Origin: Phoronis australis
Taxonomy: Eukaryota; Phoronida; Phoronidae
Assembly: GCA_002633005.1 (NCBI GenBank)
Contig: NMRA01000290.1
Span: 485,974-549,973, forward strand
Direction of reading: 5' to 3'
Length of the DNA stretch: 64,000 bases
The position numbers and the translations under genes are program-made. Below the pieces are notes generated by a model. The model searched no databases, was not told the origin of the DNA, and was given only the letters and a program-made list of their open reading frames with translations. Positions 12,180-24,700 of this stretch are shown here, one piece after another. Numbering within the stretch: position 1 is the first letter of the stretch; each line of letters begins with the position of its first letter.

Positions 12180-12812
12180 TGTCGTGTCACATAGGCTCAT
12201 TCTGCCTTACTCTCCCTTTCTGGATTAGTTTTTAAGTACCTTGTTAGATGTCGGTATGAGATTGCCATTATGGACGCAGCATGCTCGGAACTGTTTTTAC
12301 TAGAGTTATTTTAGTTATTCCTAGAATTTGGCCTTGTTACAGAGGATAGTTTGTAAGTAGTTTGTTATTTAGTCATATTTCCTTCCGTTCTTGTAGGTAT
12401 TTGCTTCAGTGTTCTCGTAATTTCAGTAGTTTTATTTGCCATCTTTTCGATCTGCCATTGTTTGTTACCGATTTGCAGGACGCCTCATTGTGGTGCATTT
12501 CTCTAGTTTCAGAGTATTTGACTTTCATTACTGTTTATTTAGATTAAGGAATTCGCAGTATTATTCTTGCAGTATTTGTTGTACCTGTTCTTCAGATATT
12601 TCTAGATATTCCTTTGATGTAGCTCGGTCTCTTTAGAAATTATCTCCCCTGATTTCATTGGACTGTGTCCTTGCCTTGTGTGGGGTTGTTTTATCTTCCT
12701 CTTTAGCGCTCTTGTATGCCTTTATAAATTGCACAGCATACTGACACTGTTCATTGTTTTCTTTCAGTTTTCACTAGCTTACAATAAATGATCCACTTCT
12801 GGAATTGTTGTA
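12180..12812 (+). repeat. 3' LTR of the BEL/Pao element
   Basis: Direct repeat of 7,668-8,308, starting TGTCGTGTCACATAGG straight after a purine tract. Differences from the 5' LTR are scattered, indicating that the insertion is not recent. Confidence 0.85.
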
Positions 12813-13199
12813 ATTTGTAGTTAGTCAGATAAAAAAACAGACCATATAAAATTATCGCTGTTGTATGCCTTGGGGGAGGGGGAAAAGAGTGTGCTTCGTA
12901 CGCTAGTGAAAATGGCAATAATTGTGAGCCTTCTCTTACCTAACTCCATGGGTTATAATGCGATTCAGCCCAGCTTACCAATAGCCTGTCTGGTGTCAGC
13001 TTTGAACTGTAGCAAGCAGTCATAATTTTGGTGAAGGTGGTTCGATTTTAATGATCAAAATACTATTGCTGACGGTTTGAGTTAGTTATTCTTTTTGTCA
13101 AAAATTCTGAGTTGAAAATATCACAATCAATAAAATATTTTGCACAGGAACATATCTAATATCAATAAGTTATGCACACGCATTTTGGTTTAATTTTAT

Positions 13200-13465
13200 G
13201 GCTAATAACTGGCCTCACTAAGGGTACCCAACTTGAGGGCAAAATGTAGACACTAATGTAAAAAGCTAAAATTGCCACAAGGGGGCAGAGCGGTGGTTGA
13301 ATCTGTCTGAAAATGCACTCACGCTGTCCCATTCATGATAGGATCACGTCTGCAAAATTCCACGAACATTCAACAAGAGGTTTTGGAGATACAGCAACGG
13401 ACACCGGACATCAGATGGATAGACAGAAATGACTGAATAATGGGCCCACATATACATGCACGCAA
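13200..13465 (+). repeat. Single diverged terminal monomer of the ~150-bp family
   Basis: Contains GCCACAAGGGGGCAGAGCGG near 13,275 (CTCF-core-like) and continues through GAGATACAGCAACGGACACCGGAC to GGGCCCACATATACATGC. This order (monomer A followed by a palindrome remnant) is identical to the array end at 28,482-28,680. Confidence 0.6.
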
Positions 13466-13948
13466 GTGTAAATGCCTGTACAAATAAATACAATGTTTTC
13501 AAGTGAAACACATCTAACATCCACAAAATGAAAAACCTGCTGCAAATAAATAATGAGAATAATCATAACGGGAATTTTGGAAATAAGCCCATCCAAAAAA
13601 GGTGTATGTGCACAATGATTATCCATTGGCGCAGACTTTCAATACAACTTTTGGTGATAGACTTGCAACATTTTGATGGTTTCTGTGTTTTCCCCACATA
13701 TGGGAAAACGAAAATGAGGCTTAATGAGTAACACGAGTCTTCCAAGTCTGATCAAGTGCACATTCACGATCATGATATCTTGATAAACCTGTAGCCTTGC
13801 AATACAGCAACTGTGAGTTACTACAGAGAATGAATAAACCATAGCTTGATTTACAACAATTTTAAAACCTCAAAAAAGAACCCAAAACCCTGGAAAATTT
13901 TTAACATTTTCACTGTCTTCTAAAAATTTTTATGTCTCCTGCCTGTGT

Positions 13949-15768
13949 CTAAGAATTCTTTTTCACACCATCTGCAATACAGTTATTACCAGAGTTCTTG
14001 AAGATCCTGACAAAGTTCTTTTGACTGGCTGCATGGCTTTTAAACTCATCTAGAAAATGAACAAAGGTCAGTACTGTAAGAAATCACTAAACAACAATGG
14101 CATTCCGACTGTTTGCGTCAAAGGCAAGAGAGGTTACACAGACTCTGAAAGATCATGTGGAATGAAATAAAATGTGACAAAATGCAGGTAAAAGCAAGTT
14201 ACCATGCTAAGGTGTGCTATTAAAAGGATAAATCCAACATTTTCAGCGCTGTAGAAAGGACTCTGCTTAATGTTATACCCTCGGTTTCAATGTAAATTAT
14301 GATAATAAGCGGCATATTCCATTAAGCAGGTACTGAGTTGGCAATGATCATAACCACTCTACTAAGCTGATCGTGCTAAGAGGAGAGTCGGAGTGTTTGA
14401 CAGCTAAACAGGAAAACACCCATCCGATATTTTAAAGCAGGTGCTGAGCTCCCATAAGACAGCTGAATTAAGATGAATTAGGTTGGTTCTTGGGTAGAAC
14501 AGCGAAGGTAAGTAGTCAATAAGCGAATGAGAATCAATTTTGCAGATTTCTAATGACACTATCTGAGAACATGACAGTAATTCAGGACAAAATGGCAATT
14601 ATTTTGGATGGCTTTAATTAGAAATTAGTATTTTTTCAACATATCATTACAATAACCGGGATATTCTATTATCCGGTACGACATTAAGTAGGCTCTATTA
14701 TATTAGTTTTAAATTGTCATCAGGCATATTTTAATAATTTACTTTTCCTCGACATCTAATAACCATGGATGCAAAGTTAATGAAGTGAGGTAATTGGTGT
14801 TCTGTTTCATTTCTAGGGTCCATTTCACTGAGCAAACAATGCACGGCTCATAGTCAATCAGCCATAGTGCTTGCTTATTGAAATAATACACAGAAACTTT
14901 TAATGTTATCCGTGGCAAATAATGTACATGTACACTCTACTGTTTATTGTTTCACGTGACTAGTAAATACTTATGTTAGAACATAATAAACATTATGAAG
15001 AATAAAAACTATGAACTCAAGAAACATGGCAGACCAGCTATGTCAATAAAAAAGATGATAAAAATAACCAATGGGTTGTAGTTATAACTACAACAAATAA
15101 TTGGTGTGTCAAAGATGTATTTGTAGTGAAAGCAACACCAGAAACGTTTTTCCTTTAATAATGGCTGCACAGGCACCTTACCATAGCCAACTGTAGAAAT
15201 GTCAGACTTCCCCATCTCAGACCACAGTTTATCTATATCTCCAGCCTCCAGGCCATACACCTCTTGTAGTAGATAAGTGAGATCAGATACTTTTATGCTG
15301 TGCACTTCATCACTCAACAGCTGAAAACGAGATAAATTTCCTTGTCACAGAATCTGCGTCCTTTAATATTTGAACAGAGTAAAACACTATTATTAAACAA
15401 GATTGCTCGTGCACATCCCGGGTTTACAACTGTTACGACTATTGTGTTGGACACACACACGTTTCAATGACAAGTCAACTGCACAGTGATTGACTATAGG
15501 CATTTGATAGCGAGAGAGAGAGAGAGAGAGAGCATTTGCCAAAGAGGGAGGGAGGGGAGGNATGGAAGAGAGGCAGGGAGGAATGGAGAGAGAAAAAGAG
15601 GGAGAATGACTACAAAACATCTAAAACACATCATCAGGCCGATAATGTTAAGTGTGCTTGAAAGTTTACCTTGAACACAAGTTGAAGAGTGACCTCTGGT
15701 GAATCAACATTACATATCACAGAGAGTCCAATGACATAGTCTAGAAAATCCACACTATCAGATTTGTT
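13949..15768 (-). CDS. LPCAT: LPCAT 3' exons 10-12: EF-hand region and KKXX tail
   Basis: Exon 10 (15768-15670) completes an EF-hand loop begun by the last two residues of exon 9 (D377, R378). Loop ligand positions are D, N, S, S, D, D: position 6 is Asp instead of Gly and position 12 is Asp instead of Glu, so calcium affinity may be altered. It continues FLDYVIGLSVICNV. Exon 11 (15320-15182) aligns with the second EF-hand, but its acidic ligands are largely lost (SDEVHSIKVSDL). Exon 12 (14049-13949) begins DEFKSHAASQKNF and ends GVKKNS then TAG. The final four residues KKNS fit the dilysine retrieval pattern known in LPCAT1-type proteins. Confidence 0.85.
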
Positions 15769-18700
15769 CTGAAATAGGTTATACAATCAAAGCTGAAATT
15801 AGTACAGTCACAGTAGCACTTAGAACATTTAACGGACTACTTGTTCATTCCTGATTTTAAAAAAAAAATGTTTATGACAAATAGCGTTTCCAGATGATGC
15901 TGTAAGCATAAAACAAAAGAAAGGGATTCATAGACCTATGATCCAACAATTTCATTATGAAAATCAGACATGAGAGGCCTCAACATTGATAAACTTGTAT
16001 TCAAAACAGAACTCACTCTTATAGTCCCTTTGATTTCAAAGAGAATACCACGAGAGATCGGCAGTAAAAATTCTTTGGTTCAGATAGGGCACAAAATGAA
16101 GATTGAAGTGGAATTTTCTTTTGACAAAATTGTCATTACAAATTAATAAGTCTTAGAGTAGTTTGGTAGCAATCCCTTGGTGCAAAGAAATGAACATTAA
16201 GAAATTTAAACTGTTGGTAAAATAGTTTCTACTGCACACATGTAACTTATCAACAATTTGCAAAAAATGAGCAAGTGCAGCAAAGTAATAAGCTTTAAAC
16301 AAATAAAGAACACAAATTTTAGCAACTCATTTTATACAAAATGTAACCAGAACTATTGAAACATTTGTTTCACAGAATGATATAAACATGCAGCTGGCTT
16401 TACGTAAAATGAGAATCTCACGCGGTCAAACATGCGAAAAAGCTTTTCCAAGTCATCAGACACTGATCTATTCAATTTTTGAGCAAATTCTTGCAGCGTC
16501 ATTGTGCGAGGTATCAGCTGGCAGACAAGCGTAGACAGCAGCTCTTTGGAACCCTTCACGTTATACCTGAAATATGGCATTTTACTCTCACAGTGAATGC
16601 ATCACTTATGGGTTTCCAAACTTATCGGAAAAGTGGGACAAAATCCCCATCTTGTTGCATGAACTCGCCTAAGCTTAAGATGCAGAATACCAGCATGAGG
16701 CCTTACAAACGTCCACTAAATTCCTTCTATACAGTAACAGGTTAGCAACATGACAATAAGGGAAGTCAGACAAAAATTCACATTGCTTCTTATCTAACAA
16801 AGTGTCCATTACACGGCAGTGACCACCGAATGATAAGTATTGCACCCATGGTCATATAAAAACCTGATGAACACATCTTTGCCAATTTTCCATGTCACAA
16901 ACCATGACGGCGTTTTCCCGTTCAATGACTTTACCAGATGTAGAGGGTGGTGAGCATGTGATAACATCTAGCTTCTTTGTTAACTGCCAAGCACAGTCAT
17001 TTGTCTGGTACGGTAAGAGGCAGGCCGATTATCTACCAGGCTTATTACAGACCAGGTGTGAACACAGTCAAACCCAGAGTGAATTGGTATACGTTTGGAA
17101 AGAATAGATTGTCGTAACTTCGCTTGTACTTGGGCGATTTTGGCGATTCAAAAACTAAACATGATCACCATTTGAAGAGGATTTCAGAAATGCTATTGGT
17201 TTATGTTCAAATATGTTATAACCGAACTTTTATTTTTAACAGCACAGCCCAGTCAGGCTAGATACGATCTTACTGGAGATTAGAGCAATTATCGAACAAA
17301 AGTGAGCTGGCACTCCAACCATAAATACCAGAATGGAGTTAAGATATTGGCTACAGGGATCATCTTCCCAACTTGTTGTTGGGCTATAGAATCGAACAAG
17401 TTGGGAGCAACGGGAAAACGACGTAATGCACTAACTTTTGAAGGAGTGGCTCCAACAGAGCGTGAATTCCCCTTGAAAAGTTAGGATGACTTTTTCCCAA
17501 AGAAACATGATAAAATTGGATTTGGTTTATTGACACGCTTAGAATGACTGGCCTGTGAGTTGTGACAAGCGACAAAAGACTGCGCAAAAGCTTTTAAAAC
17601 ACTGTTATAATAATGGACTAGATTGATATCTGGATTCTGAAACCCGTGGTCTGGCATTGAAATCAAAGGAGAGATATTTATGATTTGACGCATGTAAACT
17701 ATAGAAGATGGCTCCAATGAAGAATATTCTTTCTGGTTTTTGCCTTATTACATAGGGAAAAACTTCTTTCTTCCAGACAGAAATTTTATCCATGGATACC
17801 TTAGCACAGTAAACAAGTTACCCACCAGCTGATATATTTAGTATTAAAGAAGACACATATTGAACTGATGGATATCTCATCTTGGACGTAATTTTGATAA
17901 GTTGCAAAGAAATAAAAAGTTTACTTCATTTTAGTTACGGCAACTCTCCCCTTATTTCGTACAAAAAATTGCTGAAATTGTTAATTTTTCCCTTTTCAAG
18001 GCTGATTACTTAAATACAAATAACGGAAACTTTACCACACGCTTTACGGCATCTACACACTACCATGCTAGTACTAGACTAAATTTTTCTTAATCTTTAA
18101 TCTTGCGAAGAAATTTTACAAAATAGGATTTCACCTGTCAGCCATATTGTGCGCTCAGAATTCCTGCATCTTCCTGAATTTTCCATAGATAGAAGTACCA
18201 GCAGATTCACCTTCTTTTTACAGTATACATTGTGAGTATTTTTGGTCTAGTATATTGATTAACAGACTATTTGGACACATGTACAAACTGGAATGATCTT
18301 TGGAAGGTGTGGCGGCTAGATCTCGGTGCTTAGAAAACTAGGACGAACCATGTGGTGTGATATTGCTGATGAATGACGACTTACCCCAACTTCTTTTGAA
18401 GTATCTGTAACTCCACCAGTCCATGGGCAATTGGTGGGTAATACTGCAGGGAGGTCACTTTCAGTTTACATTCCTCTAATGTTGCATCTGTGCACGGCAC
18501 TCCAAGGAACCTGTAATGACCAGACATCATGACGGAAGAGATAAAACACTAAGTGAACGCACCTTATCGGAACAAACTAATGACTTGAGTAATACGCGAC
18601 ATCATGGAGTTTTACAAAATGTAATAAATATTCTACTATAATGCAATGCAAGTACATGGTGACATGAACCCGTTTCTTCTAAGAAGTAAGCCATAAACAG

Positions 18701-21700
18701 CTGCAGTACCGAGATGAAGGTTCAGGGGTGTGCTCCATAGAGCAAGCTTCATGCAAAATCATGTATTAAAGTGAAAGGTGAGTGTTTTGCAAGTAGGCTC
18801 GGGCCTTAGTAGCACTGACGAGGAAAATGGCCACGAGGCTGGAATGTTGAATTAAATGAAAATCCATGTTATACTTTCCATTCAATAAACAAAGTTTTCT
18901 CACCCCAAGTGTTTTGTCGTGCGTTACCAAATGCAGCCCTGTTCTGCGCACAAATCATTTTGAACATACTGCTTTAAAATGGAAAAATTTCCATCCCACA
19001 ACTGAGCTGGTTTCATCTTTCCTTCTCTTAAATGATGCATCACTACATGAAATTTAAATGTACTATCCAAATCGCCAATGAGTGACTCCCTCTAGGGTTT
19101 GATCACAAAACTAGTATATTCTGCTATACTTAGTTAACCACTATAAAATATTGTTTTTAATGCCTGAAGAAACAACTCCTCAATTTCAACTTGCTTTTTT
19201 CAATATTCAGTGACAGATTTGTCAGTCCTTTCTAAGGACAGAAAGGGCTTATAATCTGAGGTCAATTCAACTGCACTATGCGGTGGTCTAATTCATAAGT
19301 TAATATTTCAACATAAAAATTTCTGAGAACAAGTGCACTGAAATGGGTTTTAAAACGGTCTGACCCAGAACCAACTACCATGATTATTTGTTGGCCTTAT
19401 GCTAAACAAATATTCTCCCTATACATCAAATAAAACGTAAAAATTGAAAAAAAAAAATAAGATCAGTTGCGCCTCTTACTTTGCCATGGTGCTTCTAACA
19501 TTCCTTGCAAACAGCTTGGAGTCGGCCTTTTCTGCTTCACATGGATAATAGACTGGCAGGTATATGATTTCACACCCGTTGTGAAACTGACAAAGGGTTA
19601 ACCACAAGAGATAAAGGCTGAAAAACAGTTTTGCACTCTATGAAAAATAAAAGGCGTCACAAAACAAAATATCAGAAGCTCACAGAGGGAAAGTGATCAA
19701 TTTGATGGTTCGAAAGACCTTTGCGGAAATTTTGCACGGCAAACATGAATTGCTAATTAAGAAAACATACCATTTAAAATGTCTTTTTGAGTATGACAAG
19801 GTAATACTGAGAACATGTTAGGGGAAAGCCAAAGATTTGTTACAAACCATTTTTTATGGTTTAAAGTTATTATTTAAAAGTACAGATTCATTCTGAAAAA
19901 AAGATCACCTTTACGATAAAACTTTTCAAGAAAAAATAGCAGCTAATTTTCAAAACTTCAAAATATTACTCTACTATGATTGCAAATCCTCAAAATTTTT
20001 CCAACTGCTGTTTGGTACAAATCACGCTGTTGTGTTCTAAGCTGAAGTTTTAGGGTACATGAAATTTTATTTTTACACCAAATTGTTGTGTATTTATCTA
20101 TTCCTTATCTGACTGAAAACAAGATAAAATGTTTTTGAATTTTGACTTACGCACTGGGACCATCCCAAGTCCATGCAAGAGTTTTCTGCAAGACAAAAAC
20201 AAAATAACCGTAATGGCAGGTCGTGCTGCCAGATTCAGGGTAACATTTTTAGAAAAAAATAGGCTTCGGGTCCATATTTTGCCAAACAAACACCCAATCA
20301 AACAAAGGAGCAAATATTTAGCCACTGATCCTGTGTGAACAATTTCATAACTCCCCATAGTTAAGTTTGTGAAGGTGACAAGTTGGTGGAACCAGTAATA
20401 ACAAATGGGAAAACTGGAACATGAACAAGATGATGTCACAAAGGCAAATAATAATCTTCCCAGGAACAAATCTTTTTTGTTGTGAAATGTAAATCTTTAT
20501 ACGAGATACGATCTATCGGTGGTAATAACTAACACAAAGGTGGTAGGTTTGCTCCGTCCAACACTTGGAAAGGTACTATAGACCATATCTCGCAAGAACA
20601 CAGCGGGAAGCTCCACCTTTCTCATCATACCAATCATCATTCCTCAAGAAGGGGACGGGATGCTTCCAAAAGCTTAAGGATTTGAAGTACCATAGTGCAA
20701 CTGAACAGATTTAATTTCTTTGATTAACTCTTGTTTTGGTTACGTTTTCAAAGTAGTGTTTATCAACTTTGTTACGTGACTTTATATTCCCCATGGAAGC
20801 TTACCAAGGAGTTAGTGAAGCGGATGCAGGCTGGTTGGACAGGTAGACCAGGTGCAAAGCCACCTGGAACAGACAGGTAACACAGGTATAACACAGAGAA
20901 AAAACAGCTTAAAAAGCTCACACTGTACCAACAATAGTTTATAACTCTATGGAACCAGCCTGACAGTAGCCATAATTATAAAAAAATAATTGAGGTGGTC
21001 TGATACACGTTGTATCAGACGTGCGCAGGCCTCGCATGTGGGCCCATTGCACTGATCACCTGGAAATATTTTTATGCTTTATTGATATATGGTTAAAACC
21101 GAGCTGAGGAGCTAGAAACCCGGCTCAAGGGTTTAGCAGTGTGACCTGGTGGGACATAATTACTTTTGGCATGTAAAATTGACATGCCAATCAAATTATT
21201 AAGCATGGACTCGTGTAGTAACAACCTGTGAGTTCTCTCCAAGACCAGAAACTGCTTCCAAGAGAACAACTTGAGATCAGTTCTATAACAGTAAGCGAGG
21301 TTTATTACACCCTTAAAAGCTTAGACCCTGACTTTTCCTTCTATGCTTTATAGCTTGTAATGGGATAAAGAGTACATTGCACCACTTCACTGCTTTTATT
21401 GTCCCCCCAAAAACCTAAAATCAGAAAAATTGCAGGCATTAGACACAGACTATGCTGAAGACAATCTCATAGACAAGTTGGGTTGATTAATGCTTGCTAT
21501 TGCTTGGCTTATGCAGGGTCTTTAGGTTACCAAGAGAAGGAAATGAATGTATTGTATTGGTTGTTGTAATAGCGGCCACAGACACACACATCATACAACT
21601 GAAGTTATTGTCTGTACACAACGCCTTCTAGTGAGCTGTCGCTGAGGTTTGTCTATCATATATTTGACTTTTCAAATTATAATAATATAAGGATTTTTAA

Positions 21701-24700
21701 ACTTGGTCATTTCCCAATTTCCTGAAGGCAGCTCTATGCTTATTATTCATCTTAGTTGGCTTTTTGTCGACAGTAACATCTAACAGGTTACTCTAGTCAA
21801 CCTGACTCAGATACAATGCAAAAAGAAATGTGTCATTAAACTTGAATGACAACAGCTACCAAGACAGAGTACATCATGGAGTTATTCTTGAGAGATACTG
21901 GGATTTTCCATAGATAAGCCAACCCAATAAAACGCCCATGGGCACTTATTCGGAAAATTATGCTGAATAAACGCCCATGGCCGTTTATTTGGTGTAACAA
22001 CTTGGGCGTTTATTCCGGCGGAAAATTTCTCTTAAAAGCCTACTAAGTGTCAACTTATAGTCACAAATTCAGTTTTGAGGAGCACTTATCATTTATAAAA
22101 ACAAACAAAGTGCTGTCGAGCTATGCATTTATTAACACAGAATTTAAAAACACATTTTCAAGTAAAAAATGGCAAAGTCATGAAATCTATGACTTTCCGT
22201 TTACACGCCTTCTTTTCCGAATAAACACCCGGGCGTTTATTTGGTGTTATTACGTCTGAAATTTTTTATTTCCAAATACATGCCCACAGGCTTATCTACG
22301 GAAAATCTGGTACTAATGCCTGTTAGCATTTGGCTGCTGCAACACAACAACATTGGAATAATTTAAAGGGAAATGTTACCCTTTTTAACGTGTTTTCGGT
22401 CAATATGACATGTCTTGCATACTCTGTTTTTTTAAACCTTTCTGCCCATTTTAGTAAAAATACAATTAATAAAATATAATTATTCATATCGAAATTGTGA
22501 TGCATTAAGCAAACTGAAATGCTTTCACATTTATTAGTTTTACTTCCTGTTTCAGGCATCACTGCTCAAGTGAAATAATCCATCCTTATATATCAAAGGT
22601 GTGACTGAAAATCGGCAGGCCACTGGGCCACTGAGCACAGTCATGGCAAAAAAGTGAGAGAGTACAGCTTCGTCATCCCAGCCGGCATTTCCACGAACTT
22701 GCTCACTGTGTCATACTTCTAGTTTGAAGAACTGTAAGTCTAGACTCAAAAGATTCAAAGTAAATTATACAGTATACCCAGTAAGTAAAATATGCCAAAT
22801 TGACCGAAACACCTTCAAAACAAGGAAAACATTCCCCCCTTTAAACCCTTCACACCATGGTCATAAATGCTTGAATTCGGTTACCATCAATTTTGGTATG
22901 ATATTTTACGTATTTCTTTTTTCAATTTGTGTACTTTTAATCAAGAAAAAAACCCAAAAATTAAAAAATTAAAATTTTGGTGTGATGTCACCAGTTGATC
23001 CAGTCTCCGCCGTTATGCTGTTCTATACCAGTCGCGAGCCATAGTCCAAAACAGAGTTTGACCGAGTATTACGAAAAGTTGCATGTGCAGAGGATGCAGT
23101 AACAGCAATCGGACAGACAACAATCAGTTTTTGCATTTCCAAAAGACAGTAAGATCGCCCCAAAATGGCACAGGTTAGTGCGTCAGACACGGGTATGGCA
23201 GTACATGGTGGAGCAAGCGATTCATTCTGGAGACACGGTGTGCTCAGTGCATTTTGAAGAATCGTGCTTCGATCCGTCGCAGAAATGGAGATTTGATGGA
23301 GGTTGCTCCATCGAGTAAGGGCATTTGATGGAGAAAAAGTGTATTGCATAGTACCACTGCTGGGAATGTAGTTGCCACGCACATACAGAGTATGAGCCTC
23401 AGTATCAAATTGTGACCAAGATGATAAATGTGATTGCAGTAAGTTTTCATCAGTCTATTCTTGTTCAAGATTTTGTGGAAATGCATGCTATCCACATATA
23501 TGTCAATGCCCAATAATAGAAAATGGTATATAGATGCCACGCAAATAGTCATGACTGCAGCCGGCACAGAGGCTACTGGACCAAAATAACCAATGAATCA
23601 CAACGGTACAAAGCCTTCATAATTTCGGAACCGACAAGACAGAAACAAGTATCAGTTATCAGAAATAAAATCCACTTAGCATCACTATAAGATATGATCA
23701 TTCCTGACAAACACATTCAAAGTAATGAAATCAGTGTCCGCTAATCACGACTGGGCTTTGACAGTCAGGTTAAAAATTTGAATGAGATTTACAGTTCGAG
23801 ATACATATTACTCGACACTAAAATGGTCAGAAAATTAAATTGTGATTCAATAAAAGGCTTTAATTACCACTCTGAAATCAGGACAGTCTGCAGACTGAGT
23901 ACGCTCAGACTTGGCTTCACTCGCCGGAGATGCCGGTGCGGGAGGGTCGAGTTTGTACGGCCTCAAACACGCAAAGTATGCCCATACGGCTAAGTCTAAT
24001 TCATTATCTGTTTCACCTATGGCCAGAGTTTTGTCTTAACCCCATCTCCATACCTGTCTTCATAGTACTTGTCAAGCTCGCTCTCTAAGTCTTCGTAACT
24101 TACAAAATCACTACTATTCGCCATTGCATAATATATACTGTCAACTGTTCAACGTCTTCCACTCAATTATTTCCCGAACTAAGTGCTTGTTTAGCTAGAC
24201 TTTGTGTTATTAAATCCTTATGCATGGTCCAAAACCTCAAAAAATCCACTGAAGGAATGCTTTAAAGTGACATTATCAGTTGGAAAATCGGCCCCTGCGC
24301 CGAGCCTGCAGTCCTCGCAGTTGAAGTCAAGTGCTTAGATGACTGACCTAAATCCCACTCAGTAAAATGGCAGTCAGAGTATTTTAACTGTATTTAACTG
24401 GTCACCGACCTTGATGACAAGAATTTGCAGTTTGTAATCTATTCACAAAAACACAAACAACAGTATTATTTTACAACTCTGGCCAGATTTTATAATTTCA
24501 AAAAGTTCCATTCAACAATAATCCTATAATAAATAAATGTTCCTTAGTTTAATTATGTTATTCTTTTCTCAAGGAGTCAAGACACAGACCTTGCTTGAAG
24601 CACATCAAACAGCTGCCATTGCTGGTGGTGCCCTCTGGGAAGATGAGGATCTGCGGCCAATCTCCAAGGGCTCGTCGCTCAATCTCTTTTATAGTGTGCT

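Larger units (their letters stand above)
7668..12812 (+). mobile_element. BEL/Pao-type LTR retrotransposon, internally deleted and invaded
   Basis: Two direct long terminal repeats (7,668-8,308 and 12,180-12,812) bracket gag-like and integrase-like coding remnants in the + orientation. The gag-like frames at 8,496 onward and 10,709 onward are split by a LINE. Protease, reverse transcriptase and RNase H are absent: the gag-like frame near 11,150 passes directly into integrase-region sequence. The integrase C-terminal part at 11,603-12,127 has the BEL/Pao arrangement. A purine run (AGGAGCGGAG) ends directly at the 3' LTR and is the likely polypurine tract. I could not find a convincing target-site duplication. 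The element is defective through deletion, frameshifts and stops. Confidence 0.85.
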
